From an uncultured Pirellula sp. (GTDB lineage Bacteria; Planctomycetota; Planctomycetia; Pirellulales; Pirellulaceae), in assembly GCA_903858115.1 (NCBI GenBank), contig CAIOHR010000110.1:1-34357 (forward strand): DNA of 34,357 bases, written 5' to 3'. Both the position numbers and the translations under genes were made by a program. Below, in pieces: positions 33,871 through 34,357 of this stretch; positions within the stretch are counted from its first letter, which is position 1; each line of letters begins with the position of its first letter. The notes under the pieces are model-generated. The model saw only the letters and a list, made by a program, of their open reading frames with translations. It ran no database searches and was not told the DNA's origin.

Positions 33871-34152
33871 GGGTTCTTAATGCCATAGCAAACAACATCA
33901 ATCTGGAAAATATTCCAGTCTTGCAGCTGTTGTCTCCAAGTACTTGCTCGGCGAAATCCAACAAACTTAGAACACTCGTGAGCGGAATCCTAACGACGCC
34001 AACATCGCACGAGGCAATCGCAGAACGATGTGCCGAACTTGCAGAATCGAAGATCGCCCGGAATCTCACAAATCCGATTACTGCAACTTCAAAGCCAAGC
34101 TAGTATAGTCGTCGCGGATGAATGGTGGGTGTGTTCGCGTCCTCAGCGTAAC

Positions 34153-34357
34153 TTACACTTTAGAACATACTTTCTTCTGCCCCAGCCGGAATTTGCGCAC
34201 CCCCAAGATCGATTCCTCTCGCATCCGATCCGGTGATCCCGGCCCGCGACTCCTGCCAAAGTATCGCTTAAAGTTCCATACCAAATCGCACCACATCCCC
34301 TCAGCAATCCCCAGCTTCGCCAAAATCGGTGCATGGTCTGCCGTGATTTTTCCATTC
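34153..34357 (-). CDS. C-terminal end of a REP-associated (Y1-type) transposase-like protein, runs off the window
   Basis: A minus-strand frame enters from the right edge and ends at TAA (34153-34155), about 67 residues. It reads ADHAPILAKLGIAEGMWCDL, then VWNFKRYFGRSRGPGSPDRM, then VRKFRLGQKKV. The order (prolyl/His-A-P-I-L-x-x-L-G, an x-W-x-x-x-V-x-x-F motif, then G-R-x-x-S-x, then a basic RKFRLGQ end) resembles the C-terminal extension of planctomycete REP-associated tyrosine transposase proteins. The catalytic HUH and Tyr motifs would lie outside the window. Presence of REP-like palindromes at 1-201 fits such a source. The match is by pattern recognition only. Confidence 0.5.
   Translation of the reverse strand, partial: NGKITADHAPILAKLGIAEGMWCDLVWNFKRYFGRSRGPGSPDRMREESILGVRKFRLGQKKVCSKV

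Overview
The window looks like a chromosomal stretch of a planctomycete, most likely in the Pirellulaceae (Rhodopirellula-like). This is inferred from family content only: a PSCyt1/PSCyt2/PSD1 cytochrome-type protein paired with a DUF1501 protein, a second DUF1501 protein, a DUF1559 protein, a TPR-glycosyltransferase fusion, an LL-diaminopimelate aminotransferase and a giant cyclic glucan synthase. Base composition is moderate and genes lie on both strands.

Layout. (1) 1-1323 is decayed DNA: REP-like palindromes (1-201) run into the 3' end of a broken type I restriction methyltransferase gene (hsdM, minus strand), which has an in-frame stop and has lost its N-terminal part. (2) 1455-6243 is a minus-strand PSD1-DUF1501 pair whose reading frames overlap by 11 nt. 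The pair lies between two same-orientation copies of a ~65 bp repeat (1260-1323 and 6599-6666). (3) 6520-8413 holds a relic of a small planctomycete lipoprotein-type domain, a DUF1559 protein without the usual prepilin signal, and a possible transposase scrap. (4) 8414-12961 holds a minus-strand TPR/GT9-like protein, then plus-strand sixA, a long secreted TlpA-type thioredoxin fusion and a 29-codon very basic ORF resembling bS22/AURKAIP1-COX24 ribosomal proteins, closed by a strong terminator. (5) 13216-16998 is a tight plus-strand cluster: dapL, a shikimate-dehydrogenase-like protein without its catalytic lysine, an orphan DUF1501 protein and a DUF4404 protein. (6) 17000-21168 holds small tandem duplications, a glycosyltransferase (minus), then an enolase-superfamily enzyme, a DUF2293 protein and 6-phosphogluconolactonase. 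(7) 21291-31132 holds a small conserved protein, a DUF2294 protein and an 8.8 kb gene for a cyclic beta-1,2-glucan synthase (NdvB/Cgs type). (8) 31133-34103 is an intergenic region with an intrinsic terminator facing each way, followed by a stress-type group: a triple-BON protein, Dps, two small membrane proteins and a frameshifted DUF2383 (PA2169-type) gene. (9) At the right edge (34153-34357, minus) lies the C-terminus of an ORF resembling planctomycete REP-associated (Y1-type) transposase proteins.

How it fits together. The right half is consistent with an envelope and stress module: periplasmic glucan synthesis for osmotic adaptation beside OsmY-like BON domains, Dps iron/DNA protection and small membrane stress proteins. 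The centre mixes core metabolism (dapL for lysine and meso-DAP, pgl for the pentose phosphate pathway) with lineage-specific genes. The edges and several junctions carry the marks of REP-like and small-repeat activity. I see no CRISPR array, rRNA or credible tRNA, and no convincing complete defence system. The most noteworthy items are the tiny basic ORF at 12872-12961, the pseudo-AroE cluster, the repeat-flanked PSD1-DUF1501 pair and the two-way terminator region at 31183-31664.
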